Below, in pieces: positions 11,650-23,093 of a stretch of 64,000 bases of DNA. The position numbers and the translations under genes were made by a program. Each line of letters starts with the position of its first letter. Position 1 is the first letter of the stretch. The stretch covers positions 5,677,313 to 5,741,312 of the forward strand of contig CM028909.1 in NCBI GenBank assembly GCA_016801845.1. The letters are read 5' to 3'. Source of the DNA: Polydactylus sextarius. Its lineage: Eukaryota > Chordata > Actinopteri > Polynemidae. The notes beneath the pieces are model-generated. The model was not told the DNA's origin. It ran no database searches and saw only the letters and a list, made by a program, of their open reading frames with translations.

Positions 11650-11700
<51 letters not shown>
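11650..11700. repeat. (AAT)n microsatellite
   Basis: Uninterrupted AAT/TAA trinucleotide run of about 50 bases. Confidence 0.95.
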
Positions 11701-11701
<1 letters not shown>

Positions 11702-12754
11702 GCTAACACGCTATCTCAACCATAAACTTCAGCAGTTGTTTCTCTTGACTCCAAATATTCTTCCACTGTTTTTGTTCATTTCAAACTACATAAGCCACAA
11801 ATTAACATTTTGACTTGATAGCAGTTTTACCTGAAGAGGTGATAATCAAAAATAATTAAAATTCATAATGTGGGTGGCAGAAATACATTTACTTAATTTC
11901 AAGACAATTAATTCAGCACAGATGTTGAGATATTTCAAGAGGCCAAGAAAAGTTTGATCCCACAAAAAACTTTTTTAGTTTTTGATTTTTATCCTGTTTT
12001 TTAATTTTAAATTGTCCATTTTTATACTGTTAACACACAGGTGTGTTTACTCTTCACTGCTGTCAAACTTGTACAGTGAATCTCATGGATACATCTTTGA
12101 ATCTTGAATGTTAAATTCATCCTTTGGGAACTGCAAATGTTTAATAAAATGTTTAAAAGACTTTAACGTGGCTTTAACATTGAGATCTTTAATTCTAACT
12201 CTAATCACCAAATAGCTTCGTCTGAATGTCACTAAAAGAACGAGACAAGTTTGACCTACATGTCCACCCATCCATCCTCTCACTCTGTCATTAAATTGTC
12301 CGTTTAGGGCTGAAATAATCCCGGGCTCTTCTATTTGATGTTCACCAGCTGCATTTCTCTACATATTCAGTTTGGCAGCTTCCATCTGATCCAACTCACC
12401 ACCTGACGTTACAGTTGCCAGACACTTGAACACGAGCGCGGATGATTAATGATGACGATTCAGTCATTTCTCGATTAATGAGTAGCTGTTGGCCGACCGT
12501 GGACTCAAAACACACGGCAGCTGCCAGAACAGCAAAAGAGCAGAAACAGCTACATCATCTTGTAAAAACCTGAGGCTAAAAGAGTAAATCTGAACAGGAA
12601 TGAGTGACAACGTGATGTATGACTTTCATTTTAAAATGGCACAAAAATCCTGATCAGTTTGTGGCATCAACAACTAACAAATAACCCAGAGTTCAGTCTA
12701 AACTCATTTTATATATTATTGAAAAACACAGCATGGAACTGAGTAATTTTACTT
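11701..12754. other. No gene recognised
   Basis: AT-rich spacer without repeat ends or exon signals that I can support. A few repeat-free stretches (for example 12330-12480) are unremarkable. Confidence 0.35.
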
Positions 12755-13420
12755 GTGATTGTCCAGAGTAACATGAACCCAGGGTCTATTTTACCAAATA
12801 TGAGTCAAACTCCCCCTCAAGAGATATTTTACGTTGGTTGAAGTAATATCGAGTCGAGACCATCTTTGTTTCACAACCAAATAGTTAACAATGAAAGTAA
12901 ATGGGGCAGTCAGCCAAATCTAAACTGTCCCTTTTTTACCACTAACAAAGCTCAAAATATCACTATCACAATATCAATGTCACTGAAGTACTGATAACTT
13001 AGTAAGTGAACTGAGAGTTTATTAAAAGACTGTTTTACAAGACTTACCCAGCGTCTTGTTTTCATAACAACTGATGAAGTGATGAAGGATGTTCCACATC
13101 AGCAGATTCATCATTTTTCTTGCTCTTCACAGACACATCGGCCTGTTGTTCAGGAAAATGATGAATCTGTTATGAATGATGAATCATGCTACTGCTGAAG
13201 TGAAGTGATATTTTGAGCTTTATTATTGGTTAAAAAAATGACAATTTCGATACGTTTGGCTGACTGCCCCATTTACTTTCATTGTTAACTATTTGGTTGT
13301 GAAAACAAAAGACAGTCAAGCTCAATATTACTTCAACCAACGTAAAATATCTCTTGAGGGGAGTTTGACTTGTATTCATGGTGAAATAGACCCTGGGTTC
13401 ATGTTACTCTGGACCATCAC
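12755..13420. mobile_element. Foldback-type transposon, complete copy
   Basis: Two inverted arms of about 210 bp (12755-12964 and 13205-13420) mirror each other from GTGATTGTCCAGAGTAACAT through CCCAGGGTCTATTT, AGAGATATTTTACGTTGG and GAAAGTAAATGGGGCAGTCA. The centre contains a second, smaller hairpin, AGATTCATCATTTTTCTTGC against GGAAAATGATGAATCTG. No coding capacity. A copy at 25300-25768 keeps the left arm and centre but has lost most of the right arm. The target duplication is unclear, so the superfamily is open. Confidence 0.8.
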
Positions 13421-14993
13421 TTTAACATGTTAGCGTAGCTTAAAAAAAAAAGTGTTGAATAAATTAATCACAAAGATATTTTTCGTAGATCGTATCATGC
13501 TGATTTATGTTTAATACTTCAATTTTTCTGATAGTTTGACTTTTATTTTATTTACAAAAAAACTGTGTGAGGCGTCATGAATATACATCATTCAACTTTA
13601 TAAACAGTTGGTGGCCAAAACACAACAAGTGCAGCTACAGAATTTGACCGTTAACTAAAAGTTTGACTTGATGGTAAAGAAAACTTAAATGTCTTTTTTA
13701 TTTTATGGAAACCAACCCAACAGATTCAAACTGGTCGAGATGAGGATTCATTGTATCTGAACCACGAGTGTCGCTGGAAAATTTCATGACGATCCATCAA
13801 ACTGAAGTCGAGACGTTTCAGTTTGGGACGAATTGGATTGACATCGTCCTTTCTAGTCGCAAAAACAAAACTCCAAAATAACAGCGTAGTATAATACTTG
13901 CATCAAACCTGGTGTTCACTTAAGAAAACTGCACCGCCAAGTGTGTCACAGCCAAAATGATTGCACAGTTTTATTGCCCAGATTTGTATTCCTCACATTG
14001 GGAACAGAACCACAACACTGTCAGTAAGAAATACAAGCAATTAAGTCGCAGTAGGAGCCGATAAAGTGGACTTTGATCTTAAATGTGTGTGGGTTTTTTT
14101 TCTTCCCCGGGGTAAAATAACCTCATGTTTTGTGCTTCTTGTACAAAAAAATGAGGTTGTTTGAAATCTGTGAAAATCTTTTCTTTCACAATATTTCTCA
14201 GTAAATGCTGTTTACATGCTTCATTGTCATTCAGTTTGTAGCAGTTGTGTTTTTTTTGTGTGTAAAGCGTATTAAATCTTTGGCTACACTGTCACTGTAA
14301 AGTTGTTGCTTATCATCGTCTGTGGTTGTAAAACAAGAGATACCGAAAAGCACAAAGGATGTTTTTGTAAAAACACAAGTTAACAAAAACTTTTCATCCA
14401 CTAGGTGTTGTGAATATTTTATCTATTTCATTAAGAGTTGCTGGTTTGTGATAAGATTATAAGTTGTGCAAATATCTGGTTCATAGAGTTCACAAATGTC
14501 AATCAAAATATCTGATATGACAGTTTTTATGATCTGGAAAGGTTAGATTTTTTTTTTGTAGAACCTGCTTTACATAATGCATTAAACACGTGAAAAAGGA
14601 AACAGAGCACACAACATTAAAATTCCCCTTCAACACGTTACTCTTTTAGGTTTCCAACTTTCAAAGCAGACCCTTTCTTCCCTCATGTCCCCCGTCTCTC
14701 TCCCTCTGTAAAACCCAGAGAATAGATCAAAGACATCACTCATCGTCTCCGCCATCATTCTCTCTCACATCTGAAGAGTTGCGGTCGGCTACAATAATCG
14801 ACTGCAGCCACCACCACCGTCACATTTACACCGCACTCAGCTGCACTTAGCGTGGCCGTTTGTTCACTTTTAGAGTTATTGAAAGCTACACTGACTTTGG
14901 GCTTGGCAAAGTTGTGACCTGTGAAAATGGAAATGCAACCACTGAGTTCTTGCATAAACAAATTGATGCTATTACAGACAAACTACCAGGAAA

Positions 14994-15001
<8 letters not shown>
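13421..15001. other. No gene recognised
   Basis: AT-rich, low-repeat spacer. Open frames such as 14755-14961 on the minus strand lack splice context. Confidence 0.35.

Positions 15002-15036
<35 letters not shown>
15002..15036. repeat. (AT)n microsatellite
   Basis: AT run of about 35 bases following an A12 tract. It ends 10 bases before the perfect inverted repeat at 15047. Confidence 0.95.
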
Positions 15037-15039
<3 letters not shown>

Positions 15040-15046
15040 CAGTGAC

Positions 15047-15332
15047 ACTTGTCAAGTGTCATTGAACTTGTTATTCCTGAACTACACCAATCAGCATCAG
15101 CAATCCAACATGCGTGGGTTTCCTCCCACCACCAAAAACATGCAACATTGGGGATAGGTAAATTGAGCATACTAAATTGCCCCTAGGTATGGATGTGAGT
15201 GCGAATGGTTGTTCATCTTTACGTGTTGTTCAACGAGGTGGTGACCGGGTGGAAAATGGATGGATGGATGTTGGATTGCTGATGCTGATTGGTGTAGTTC
15301 AGGAATAACAAGTTCAATGACACTTGACAAGT
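15047..15332. repeat. 64-bp perfect inverted repeat around a retroposon tail
   Basis: The arms 15047-15110 and 15269-15332 are exact reverse complements over all 64 positions (outer ends ACTTGTCAAGTGTCATTG and CAATGACACTTGACAAGT; inner ends GCAATCCAACA and TGTTGGATTGC). The outer end of the left arm is itself part of a small palindrome (TGACACTTGTCAAGTGTCA). The 158-bp loop is a LINE/SINE-type tail. Arm identity implies a recent inverted duplication or gene conversion. Confidence 0.9.
15111..15268 (+). mobile_element. LINE/SINE 3'-tail fragment
   Basis: Contains the common fish retroposon tail wording: GTGGGTTTCCTCCCACCACC, CATGCAACATTGG, TAAATTGCCCCTAGG, GTGTGAATGG-like GAGTGCGAATGGTTGTTC, and a terminal ATGGATGGATGG repeat. 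The related fragment at 44610-44710 carries the preceding part (GTTTGCATGTTCTCTCTGTG). I cannot fix the exact LINE family. Confidence 0.6.
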
Positions 15333-15449
15333 TCATGTCCTCAGGTATAAAAATAAAGTTACACAGATTTGAAGTTGATGACAGAAATACACAACATCTC
15401 AGATGAAGAACTGGGCCCAAATCTCGTCTCTGTGGTTATGAGTCATTTA

Positions 15450-15855
15450 GGCCTCAGGCCACTACTCAGCTCTACTTGACTCGACTCTGCTCCGTTTATC
15501 GGGTTTTTCACTTGGTGCTAGTACCAGGTACTTTTTTAGTACCCACTCAGCCAGGATACCAAGCAAGCTGAGTCGATACTAAAACGTGATGTGACTGCTG
15601 GCCACCGATTGGATGAGTGAGTTGAGAGAGCGTCAACAAGATAACCATCGTAATCTAACCGAGCAACAACTACAGCATCTGCTCCATTAATGTTTACTGA
15701 TGTTTTTGTCTTAACGTCGCAGCAGTTTTGACTCCACTCACCACATTCACGTTGAGGAGGAACCAAACTGTGACGGAAATCGATGTGTCTGGTACCAAAC
15801 CGAGTAGCGTGGAGTCGAGTCATGCGAGAATGGTTTAGTGGAAAAGAGACAATTG
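15450..15855. mobile_element. hAT-like MITE with GTACCAGGTAC core
   Basis: Partial inverted ends (ACTTGACTCGACTC near the left, GAGTCGAGTCATGCGAG near the right) enclose the fish MITE wording GCTAGTACCAGGTACTTTTT and GTCTGGTACCAAACCGAGTA. The right end closes with GTGGAAAAG, mirroring TTTTTCAC on the left. Ends are degenerate and no TSD is clear. The open frame on the minus strand (15536-15985) is just this repeat. Confidence 0.5.
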
Positions 15856-15949
15856 AGGAACTATCTTGTGCTCCACTTGGAAAATGATAAAATACTCCCT
15901 TAACCTGTTTCCAAATGCAGTTCCCGAACCCTGATCTCTGTGTCAATGT

Positions 15950-16640
15950 TATGTTGTTTCTTTCAGTTTGTCTGTTATTCTTCATTTGTCATTCGGATTA
16001 AACACGTTTGTCAGACTGAGCAAACTCTGCTGGTGTTGCCATCTTGTCCTCAAGAACCTCAAACCCTGAGTGCTGCTCAAAGTCATAATCATAAATCTAA
16101 TCTTTTTTTCCAGAAGAAGAAAGTTTGATACCTTTAATTAAATAAAGGCTCTGAACATTTTCTCCACCTGTTTTGGTGGATTTGAAAGGAATAAAAACAA
16201 AGTCAGTTTCTGGGTAAACAAACACAAAACAGCAAATCTATCTCTTTAAGGATCATTTCCATAAAGTTGTGCAACACTTTGAGTAACAATGTGACAATAA
16301 CAAACACTTTTAATACATGTAATTTGATGTGAACAATGTCACAGTTAGAATTACATTAAATCAGATTAGAGCAAAACTTGACGTTGCTTGTGGGAAAACA
16401 AGCACTTTCACTGGATGTATTTCAACCTGAACAATGTCATAATTAGAATAACACTGAAACAATAATTTCTCGGTAATTATCACTGACCAGTTCAGGTTAT
16501 TTTTCTAAACATCTAACAACATTTTCTCACAAAGTTATCAAATGCTCAGAACAACAGTGAGAATTTTTAGTGGACGTACTTTGATATGAACAATGCCACA
16601 GTTTGATTATTTAATATTCAGATAAGAGATCATGCTTTTT
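15950..16640 (+). repeat. Low-copy repeat with internal periodicity, copy 1
   Basis: Shares order and wording with 18990-19610: AATCTAATCTTTTTTTCC, AATAAAGGCTCTGAACA, GGTAAACAAACACAAAACA, then several units carrying CAAACACTTTTAATACATGTA-like sequence followed by GTGAACAATGTCACAGTTAG and AATTACATTAAATCAGA. The unit recurs near 16310, 16420 and 16570. No TIRs were found. Confidence 0.6.
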
Positions 16641-17317
16641 ACAGCTTTGTGCAGAAAACCCTGAAGTAACCGATCACTGCTTAAAGACCTATGTCCATTT
16701 TCTCCAACAGCCCTGATTTGCATTTTTTTAATTGGCTGAAACAGAAAATACCACAAAAGGTATTGACTTCAAACGCTGAAGAAGAGTTGAACTATGTGTG
16801 CGTGAAACGAGGAATACATAACTCATCTCCGTCCTTCTGCCGCAGGACATGAACTTATCAATCAGCCCTCGTATGTACAGAGAGCTGAAGTCATGAAGTC
16901 AATGCAGTCTCATTCAGCATCTCTTCCATCGATCTTTCTGAAAGAACAAAGTGTGTTGTTGCCATATTTCTTTCCATGTTTACTTTGCATATTCTAAGAC
17001 AAATCGACATCTGCTGCAGCAGTCACAAAGTTGAATCACATTTATTTTGTGAGAAAAAAAAAACTAAACTAAACTAAAGCTCCCATGAAAGTATGGCAAC
17101 ACAACCCAGGTAGTAAAGATTATGGTTGCAGTCTAACAGACATTTGTCATTTCTGGATTCATGTTGTCACAGAGGAAGCAGGTGAAGGTCTTTAGTTTGA
17201 CTATGTCACTACTTAAAAAGTAAAGGTGAATTTGGACTCTTTTTGCTGCTTATAGTTATGTCTATATTTTGGGGTTCAATAATTGGTTTTGGATGAGTTT
17301 TGGTGTCTTTTTGTTGT

Positions 17318-17520
17318 TTTTTTCTATATTATTTTTTGGACATTTTTGTCTTTAATGATAGAAACAGTGTGGAGAGACAGGAAACATGGAGGATAGTGGG
17401 GTAAAGACACACAGGTAAGCTCGACTCAATTGGGATTTGAACCAGCAAACAGCTGCATGGTGTAAATACACCAATGTGGTGCACATTAACCATTCAGCAA
17501 GCCATCTAATTTGACTATAT
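17318..17520 (-). mobile_element. tRNA-derived SINE
   Basis: Read on the minus strand this has a degenerate tRNA head with an A-box-like TGGCTTGCTGAATGG and a B box GGTTCAAATCCC (complement of 17432-17443). The body follows (GTGTGTCTTTACCCCACTAT, CATGTTTCCTGTCTCTCCAC) and the tail TATCATTAAAGACAAAAATG. This is the free-standing form of the SINE captured inside the composite MITEs. Confidence 0.75.
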
Positions 17521-18049
17521 GGAGGCCATACATCCTTCAAAAACTTTGACAAAATTGGGCCAAATTGTGGTCTGTAATGCTATCTGGCTGTTTAGTCTTA
17601 TTCACAAAAAAGTTATTTGATTTAATTTGAATAAGGTTCTTTAACTGTCTGACAGCCAGAAGACGATTTGCTGTTGCTGTTGTTGTACTTTCAGACTTTA
17701 AAGGAATGACCGGCCAAGAAATTGTCCTGATGCATAAACTCTCTCCCACGACTCGACATGTTTACATTTTTATTCGTGTATGGATTGAATTTACAATACA
17801 ATGTGTCAGTTTTAAAACTGGACAGAGTGAGACTTGCTGTATTTTCGCTCTTTACAGTCTTTAAGCTAACATCCGATGGATGGATTTAGCTCTTTAAGTT
17901 AAACTAAACTGATTGTCTGCAGCTCTGCACTTAATGTCCAAAGACAGGACAGAGGCATAAAACTTCCTCAGCTGTCTGAACTGTTTCTCTCAATTATTGT
18001 GTGAACAAAACAAGTTACTGTTGCAGAGAGCAAAGTGTTTTCACTGCGT
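17521..18049. other. No gene recognised
   Basis: Spacer between the SINE and the low-repeat block that starts at 18050. No exon or repeat end is visible. Confidence 0.35.
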
Positions 18050-18560
18050 TAGCCTGAAAAGCCCTGGCTGACTGAGACCTGTCATTAAAATCATCTATTT
18101 TCCAGCCCATGAGCTACATATTTTCATTTCCTCACTAATGCTAAATATTTATATTTGTTTTTATGTATAATAAGGGTATCTGCAGGTATCTGCAGACATA
18201 CTCATGTGTCTCTAATATATGTATTCCTGGTATTATGTATAATATGAGCTCATAAGACCATGGCAAATAGAGCTGCTGTATGAGTAGTCTGGTCTTAATT
18301 TACATAAAAAGTAAATGCAACCCTCTAATTCACTGCTTTGCATTGCGTTGACCTGTAAGGCAATTATGAGAGTACTGAATGGAAAAGAGCTGATAGCTCC
18401 TTTACAATGGCGTAGGATTGAAATGCATGACAGCAGCTGGTGAGAATCGACCCTTCTGGACTCTATCACTCTTCTAGGCTTCACTGACAGGAGCTCAATT
18501 AAACACCTCATCCCAATGACATTCAGGACATGTTGGGATGAGATACTGTTTTGTGCACAT
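18050..18560. promoter_or_regulatory. Candidate conserved non-coding block
   Basis: Two repeat-free stretches, 18050-18135 (CCTGTCATTAAAATCATC, TTTTCCAGCCCATGAGC) and 18290-18560 (CTGCTTTGCATTGCGTTGAC, GGCAATTATGAGAG, GCTCAATTAAACACC). The octamer-like ATGCAA and homeodomain cores and the lack of repeats suggest constraint. Unproven. Confidence 0.3.
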
Positions 18561-18989
18561 TTCACCTTGACGCAGAATGATTATGTTGATCCCTATCCAC
18601 ACTAGGACTAATGTCATTCTCATTCATCACCACGTTGAGAACTAAGGCCCATTGAGGAGCACCATAATCCAGCTTATAGACATTCAAACACATTTTAAAG
18701 GATAATATCACAAGCAACCGCTGCAAAATGTAACTCATCTCAAAGTCTGTCCACTGTAAATCCTTGTTTTTTGACATTTAACAGTTCAGTTTGTTATTCT
18801 CAACATCATGGATAGAAGCCTTACACAGGCAAACTCACTGATTTATTTCTCTTTATCCAGAAACTGCTGTAATTTTACTCTGTTCAAACCAACCAGACCC
18901 GACTCCACAGATAAAAACAGGCATTTTACCTTGCAGACGATTGGAGTTACTTATCCTCTATTACTGTGACCAATTTTACCACGTTGATG

Positions 18990-19610
18990 ACTATAACAGA
19001 GGTAATCCTAAATCTAATCCTTTTTTTTTTTCCTGCCAAAAAAAAAAGCTTCATACTTTTACTGAAGTAAAGGCTCCGAACACTTCCTACCACCACTGAA
19101 AGTCTCACAACAACACAAACAAACAATTCAATTTTATTCACTGATTCTGGAGGATTTGACGGAACAGAGTAAAAATAACACCAATATCTGAGTAAACAAA
19201 CACAAAACAACAATCTGTCTCTGTAAGAATGTTTTCCATGATGCTGTATGAATGGAAATAACAATGTGGCAAAAACAAGCACTTTCAATGGACGCACTTT
19301 GACGTGAACAATGCCATAGTTAGAATTACATTATATCAGAATATGACAAAGTTTTGGGCAGATGGAGATAAACTGTTTCAGTCAGCCGCCCAAAAAAAAA
19401 AAAAAAAACATTTTGAGGTTGTTAATGGCAAAAACAAGCACTTTACAGAGACGTACCTTTAAGTGAACAATGCCATAGTTGTGAGTAGTGGATAGGATCG
19501 CTACAGACAGACCTTCTCACAATATTATCTGATGCTTAGAACAACAGTTTGTCATTGTTTGTGGCAAAAACACTTCCAGTGGACGTACTCTGACGTGAAC
19601 AACGCTATAA
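18990..19610 (+). repeat. Low-copy repeat with internal periodicity, copy 2
   Basis: Partner of 15950-16640 in the same orientation, about 2.9 kb away. Units near 19270, 19430 and 19560 carry GGCAAAAACAAGCACTTTCA, then GACGCACTTTGACGTGAACA and ATGCCATAGTTAGAATTA. An A-tract near 19390 interrupts the second unit. Confidence 0.6.
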
Positions 19611-19660
19611 ATGTTTAAATTACCACTGTCTGGTTCAGGTTGTTATTCTTAGCACTTGTT

Positions 19661-19750
19661 AATAGATAGATAGATAGATAGATGTATATATGTATATGTA
19701 TATACACAGACAGACAGACAGACATATATATGTGTGTGTGTGTGTGTGTG
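19661..19750. repeat. Compound (GATA)n/(GACA)n/(GT)n microsatellite
   Basis: TAGATAGATAGATAGATAGA followed by TATATG variants, then ACAGACAGACAGACAGACA, then a GT run ending near 19750. GATA/GACA repeats are common in fish genomes. Confidence 0.9.
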
Positions 19751-19916
19751 AGTAAAATATTATATTGAATATTACTCGTGGTTACGTGGCTATATATAGT
19801 GTATTGTATAAAGTGTATCATATAAAAATCATTTAAACCTGACCAGATGTAAAAACAGCCCAGGCCCATTTAAAAATACCTCAGTTATCCTTTAAATCCT
19901 GGGGATGTCATGGAAA

Positions 19917-19920
<4 letters not shown>

Positions 19921-19950
<30 letters not shown>
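19921..19950. repeat. (GT)n microsatellite
   Basis: GT run of about 30 bases with one A interruption at the start. Confidence 0.9.
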
Positions 19951-20139
19951 TCATCTTTTGTTTCGTAGAGGCAGAACATTTGTTCATTAAATCCTGCTTC
20001 AACACTGTAAGACTGTTACAAACGAGCTTAACCGTGAGTCAAAATAGAAATATTTGTCATGGCCCTACAGCTGATGTGGGGAATCTTTGATTAACACATT
20101 GTGACAATGAAACACACACATACACACACACACTAGGAA

Positions 20140-20830
20140 ACACCGCTATGCTCTGGCTGTGTACTGTAGAGATCCTGCTGTGGCCCTCAGGAGAAGTTTG
20201 GAAGTGCTGATTTTGATTAGCATAGCTTTGAGTGAGCCAGCCCTTTGTCATGCGTTTGCCATGATGAATCAAGTTCAACATCTGCAGCCACTGGGCTGAG
20301 GCCGCAGAAAGATTTGACAGAGATAGAGCTGATTTACATATCAAACCAAAAAGCACCTCATGTGCCACATCAACCCCCCCCACCTTCCACCTCATTTGCT
20401 GTGTAAAATATGCCCGCACCTGCTACAAAATGATCAATATGACCATGACAAACCTCCTCGTTTATTTATAGCTTGCAGCCAGAATCACCGACGGCGGCGG
20501 AAAGAGACGTTTTATATATATTTGGATTATTAGCTGCTTTTTACAACTGAGCTCTCCAGGCAGATGTATGGATTATCACATTAATTCACTATTGGCACAC
20601 ACAGAGCAGTGGCTTCTGTTTGTTGTTTCATTTATTTATTTTTTTAAAGCACTTTTGTAGGTGCAGACCTTTAAAATATTTAACACTGGAAATGCATTTA
20701 CATGAGACACTATTTTGTGTTCTTTCTAACCATGTCTCATTAATGATTAACGCAGAGGATGAAAGGCACTTCGCTGTTAAATCTGAGCCATTTAATCACT
20801 GTTTTACTCTGTTTAAGTTACAGCTGGGAG
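20140..20830. promoter_or_regulatory. Candidate cluster of conserved non-coding elements
   Basis: Three adjacent repeat-free stretches. 20195-20350 has GATTTTGATTAGCATAGC, CCCTTTGTCATGCGTTTGCC and CTGATTTACATATCAAACC. 20470-20615 has ATTATTAGCTGCTTTTTACA and TGGATTATCACATTAATTCA. 20690-20830 has ATGCATTTACATGAGAC and CTCATTAATGATTAACGC. They lie 2.3-3 kb upstream of the only coding exon, which fits distal regulation, but no function is shown. Confidence 0.33.
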
Positions 20831-21199
20831 GTTGTTTCTACACATGAGCGTTAAATGTTGAAAGCAAAAGATAATTAATCTTCTTTGCTTTGATTCGTCT
20901 CGTTCCTATTTATGTGTCTACCATGGTATATATTATTCACTTTGCACTCTTCTTGTGGTTTACCTCAAACTTTTTTTTTCCATAAGCAAGGATTAATATT
21001 AATGTGGTATTATAAGGTAGAAGTTGGCTGCTTCTCTTGCAAGTAATGCACCATTACCTGTTTTTATGGCAAAACATTTCCCAGCTGTCTCAGATTTACA
21101 GAAGATAAATTCGTTAACAAGTATCGATTACATACAGCAGCGTTATTTACTGGACGCCTTTGAACAACACCTTCTAAATAATGTAGCCTAATGGCACAA

Positions 21200-21201
21200 A
21201 G

Positions 21202-21231
<30 letters not shown>
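21200..21231. repeat. (GAA)n microsatellite
   Basis: AAG/GAA run of about 32 bases. Confidence 0.95.
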
Positions 21232-21232
<1 letters not shown>

Positions 21233-21299
21233 GCTGCATCTCTCTGCTCTGATTCCTCCCTCCATTAAAATTGAATTTTGTTTTGACATCTAAGTTTGT

Positions 21300-21780
21300 G
21301 AAAGCAGGTAGCAAATAATAGAGGAGGAGCAGGGCGAGTGGTTGTATTTGCAGGGAAAGTAATTGACTCTTTTGAAAAAGTGGCAGTCGGAGGTGATTTG
21401 TTATTTGCGTGTTAATCATGATTGGCCGAGATGAGTAGATCCAATCTGCGGTAACGGGAAACGAAGCAGACCCCAGATCCAACCTTCAAATCAGAGAGGA
21501 AGAGGAGGAAGAGGAGGAGGGTATTACATAAAATGTTAATTACCTAAGTTATCATGGAACAATAGCCCACCAAGGTAGATAGCATAGTATTTACGCCTCA
21601 GTTTAACTCAGTTAAGATCCAAGATCTGGTTAAACTCAATATAATTACATGGGCATGAAATCATTTCTCTAAAGCCGTATTCGTCACAGGGTTTATTAAA
21701 TTACTTTGATTAATGGTTGAGCTGCTAAGAATATAATTGAGAGATAAGGTCAAGAAAGTTCATATAAAGTTCAATATACT
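21300..21780. promoter_or_regulatory. Candidate conserved non-coding block
   Basis: Repeat-free except for a short GAGGAA tract at about 21495-21520. Notable words are TTTGCGTGTTAATCATGATT (homeodomain-type), GATTGGCCGAGATGAG and ATTACTTTGATTAATGG. It sits 1.3-1.8 kb upstream of the first exon. Inference from texture only. Confidence 0.3.
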
Positions 21781-22739
21781 AGCAAAGAAAAGTCAAGTCA
21801 ATTATTTTTATTATTGTTATTATTTTATCCAAAGCCTGAGGATTTACATCTTCTCAGTTCTGATTAGAATATAAACATCAGGAAATGTTCAGAGAAATTA
21901 ATTTGGATTGAATCCACAGAGGTTTGTGTTGGAAAAGTAAAAGAAACAGCAGAGGGATCAGCTCCTGGAGATGTATTTTCTTTTATTGAGCTTCATTAGC
22001 TGCAGTGTCCCACAAGAAACATTAAGGCAATTTCACATCCCAATTCACACCTATTTACATCTACACACAGTTAATAGTTGGATATCACACATAAAATAAA
22101 CACATGCACCGCTGTTGCCACTTTATTAGGCACCAGGACACAAGAAGGTTTGTGTTTGTGCTAATGAACTGACCTCAGGGTGGACGAAATAATAGATATA
22201 TCTGTTATTAAAAGAAATATAAGTAGATGGTTGTACTGAGGTTTAGTTTGGTGTTAGCCACTTGTCTTCACACTCACAAACTATTGTCATTACTGCTCGT
22301 AAACGAACGATGGGAGCGATGGGAGCGACCGTCGGTGGGACTTTACAGTCACAGGTGGTTCAGCTCAGGGGAAATTCATCACAGGAGACACTCTGACCTG
22401 CAGGGACCAGCCGTGTCAGTCGACCTGAGAAAAACAAGCCCAGTGGTCGTTATCGGGGCTTTTTTTTTTTTTTTTGTTTACAGTGGCTGGTGTTGGTGGC
22501 GGCATTACAACCAGATCAAGACAGCAAGAGAGAGAGGGCGAGCAAGTGGGTGGGTGGTGGCTACTGATGTAGAAATGAAGTGTGTGGAGGTCGTGAGGCT
22601 TCGGGGCTCGTTGGTGAATCCAACGTTGCCCACGACTGCTTTGTTTTTTGTCTGTTGTTAGCTTCTTTAGCATAGATGTGATGCAATAATTGTGGCGTCA
22701 TATCACCTGGGGCCAAATGTGAGTCATTAAGACCACAAA
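21781..22739. other. Upstream sequence, no gene recognised
   Basis: AT-rich until about 22300, then GC content rises toward the candidate first exon (GAGCGATGGGAGCGACC near 22313, GAGAGAGAGGGCGAGCAAG near 22528). There is no clear TATA or Inr arrangement. Confidence 0.3.
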
Positions 22740-23093
22740 TGATGTTATGCATGCACGCACACACACACACACACACACAGGCAGACACATATATGACATG
22801 GCATGCATGGAGCATGTTCATCCACTTATCTGCGCACAAACTGGAGCACAAACATGCGCATGCATTCATGTGAGCCGGCGTGTAAACACATCTGAAGAAA
22901 GGAGGAAAAATCAGCCAAAGGACGGAGACAAGTTGCATTTATCTTCCTCTGCACGCGGAGCTGCTGCCGCCACCGCCACCACAGCCACTACTGCTGCTAC
23001 TCCTGCTTCTGTGTGTGTGTGTTATGTGTGTGTGTGTGGGTGTGTTAGTCCCCTTGGATGAGCACACACACGGCTGAGGATGCAGCTGGGAGC
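22740..23093 (+). promoter_or_regulatory. Probable promoter and 5' UTR of the coding exon
   Basis: GC and CpG content rise, with GCACGCGGAGCTGCTGCCGC at about 22952 and a CCGCCACCGCCACCACAGCC tract. Two dinucleotide microsatellites, (CA)n at 22756-22780 and an interrupted (GT)n at 23010-23042, lie in or beside the presumed untranslated leader. The transcription start is not visible, so the split between promoter and leader is unknown. Confidence 0.4.

Noticed and set aside
15536..15985. 149-residue minus-strand frame
   Set aside because: Mostly lies in the GTACCAGGTAC MITE; no homologous protein motif was seen.
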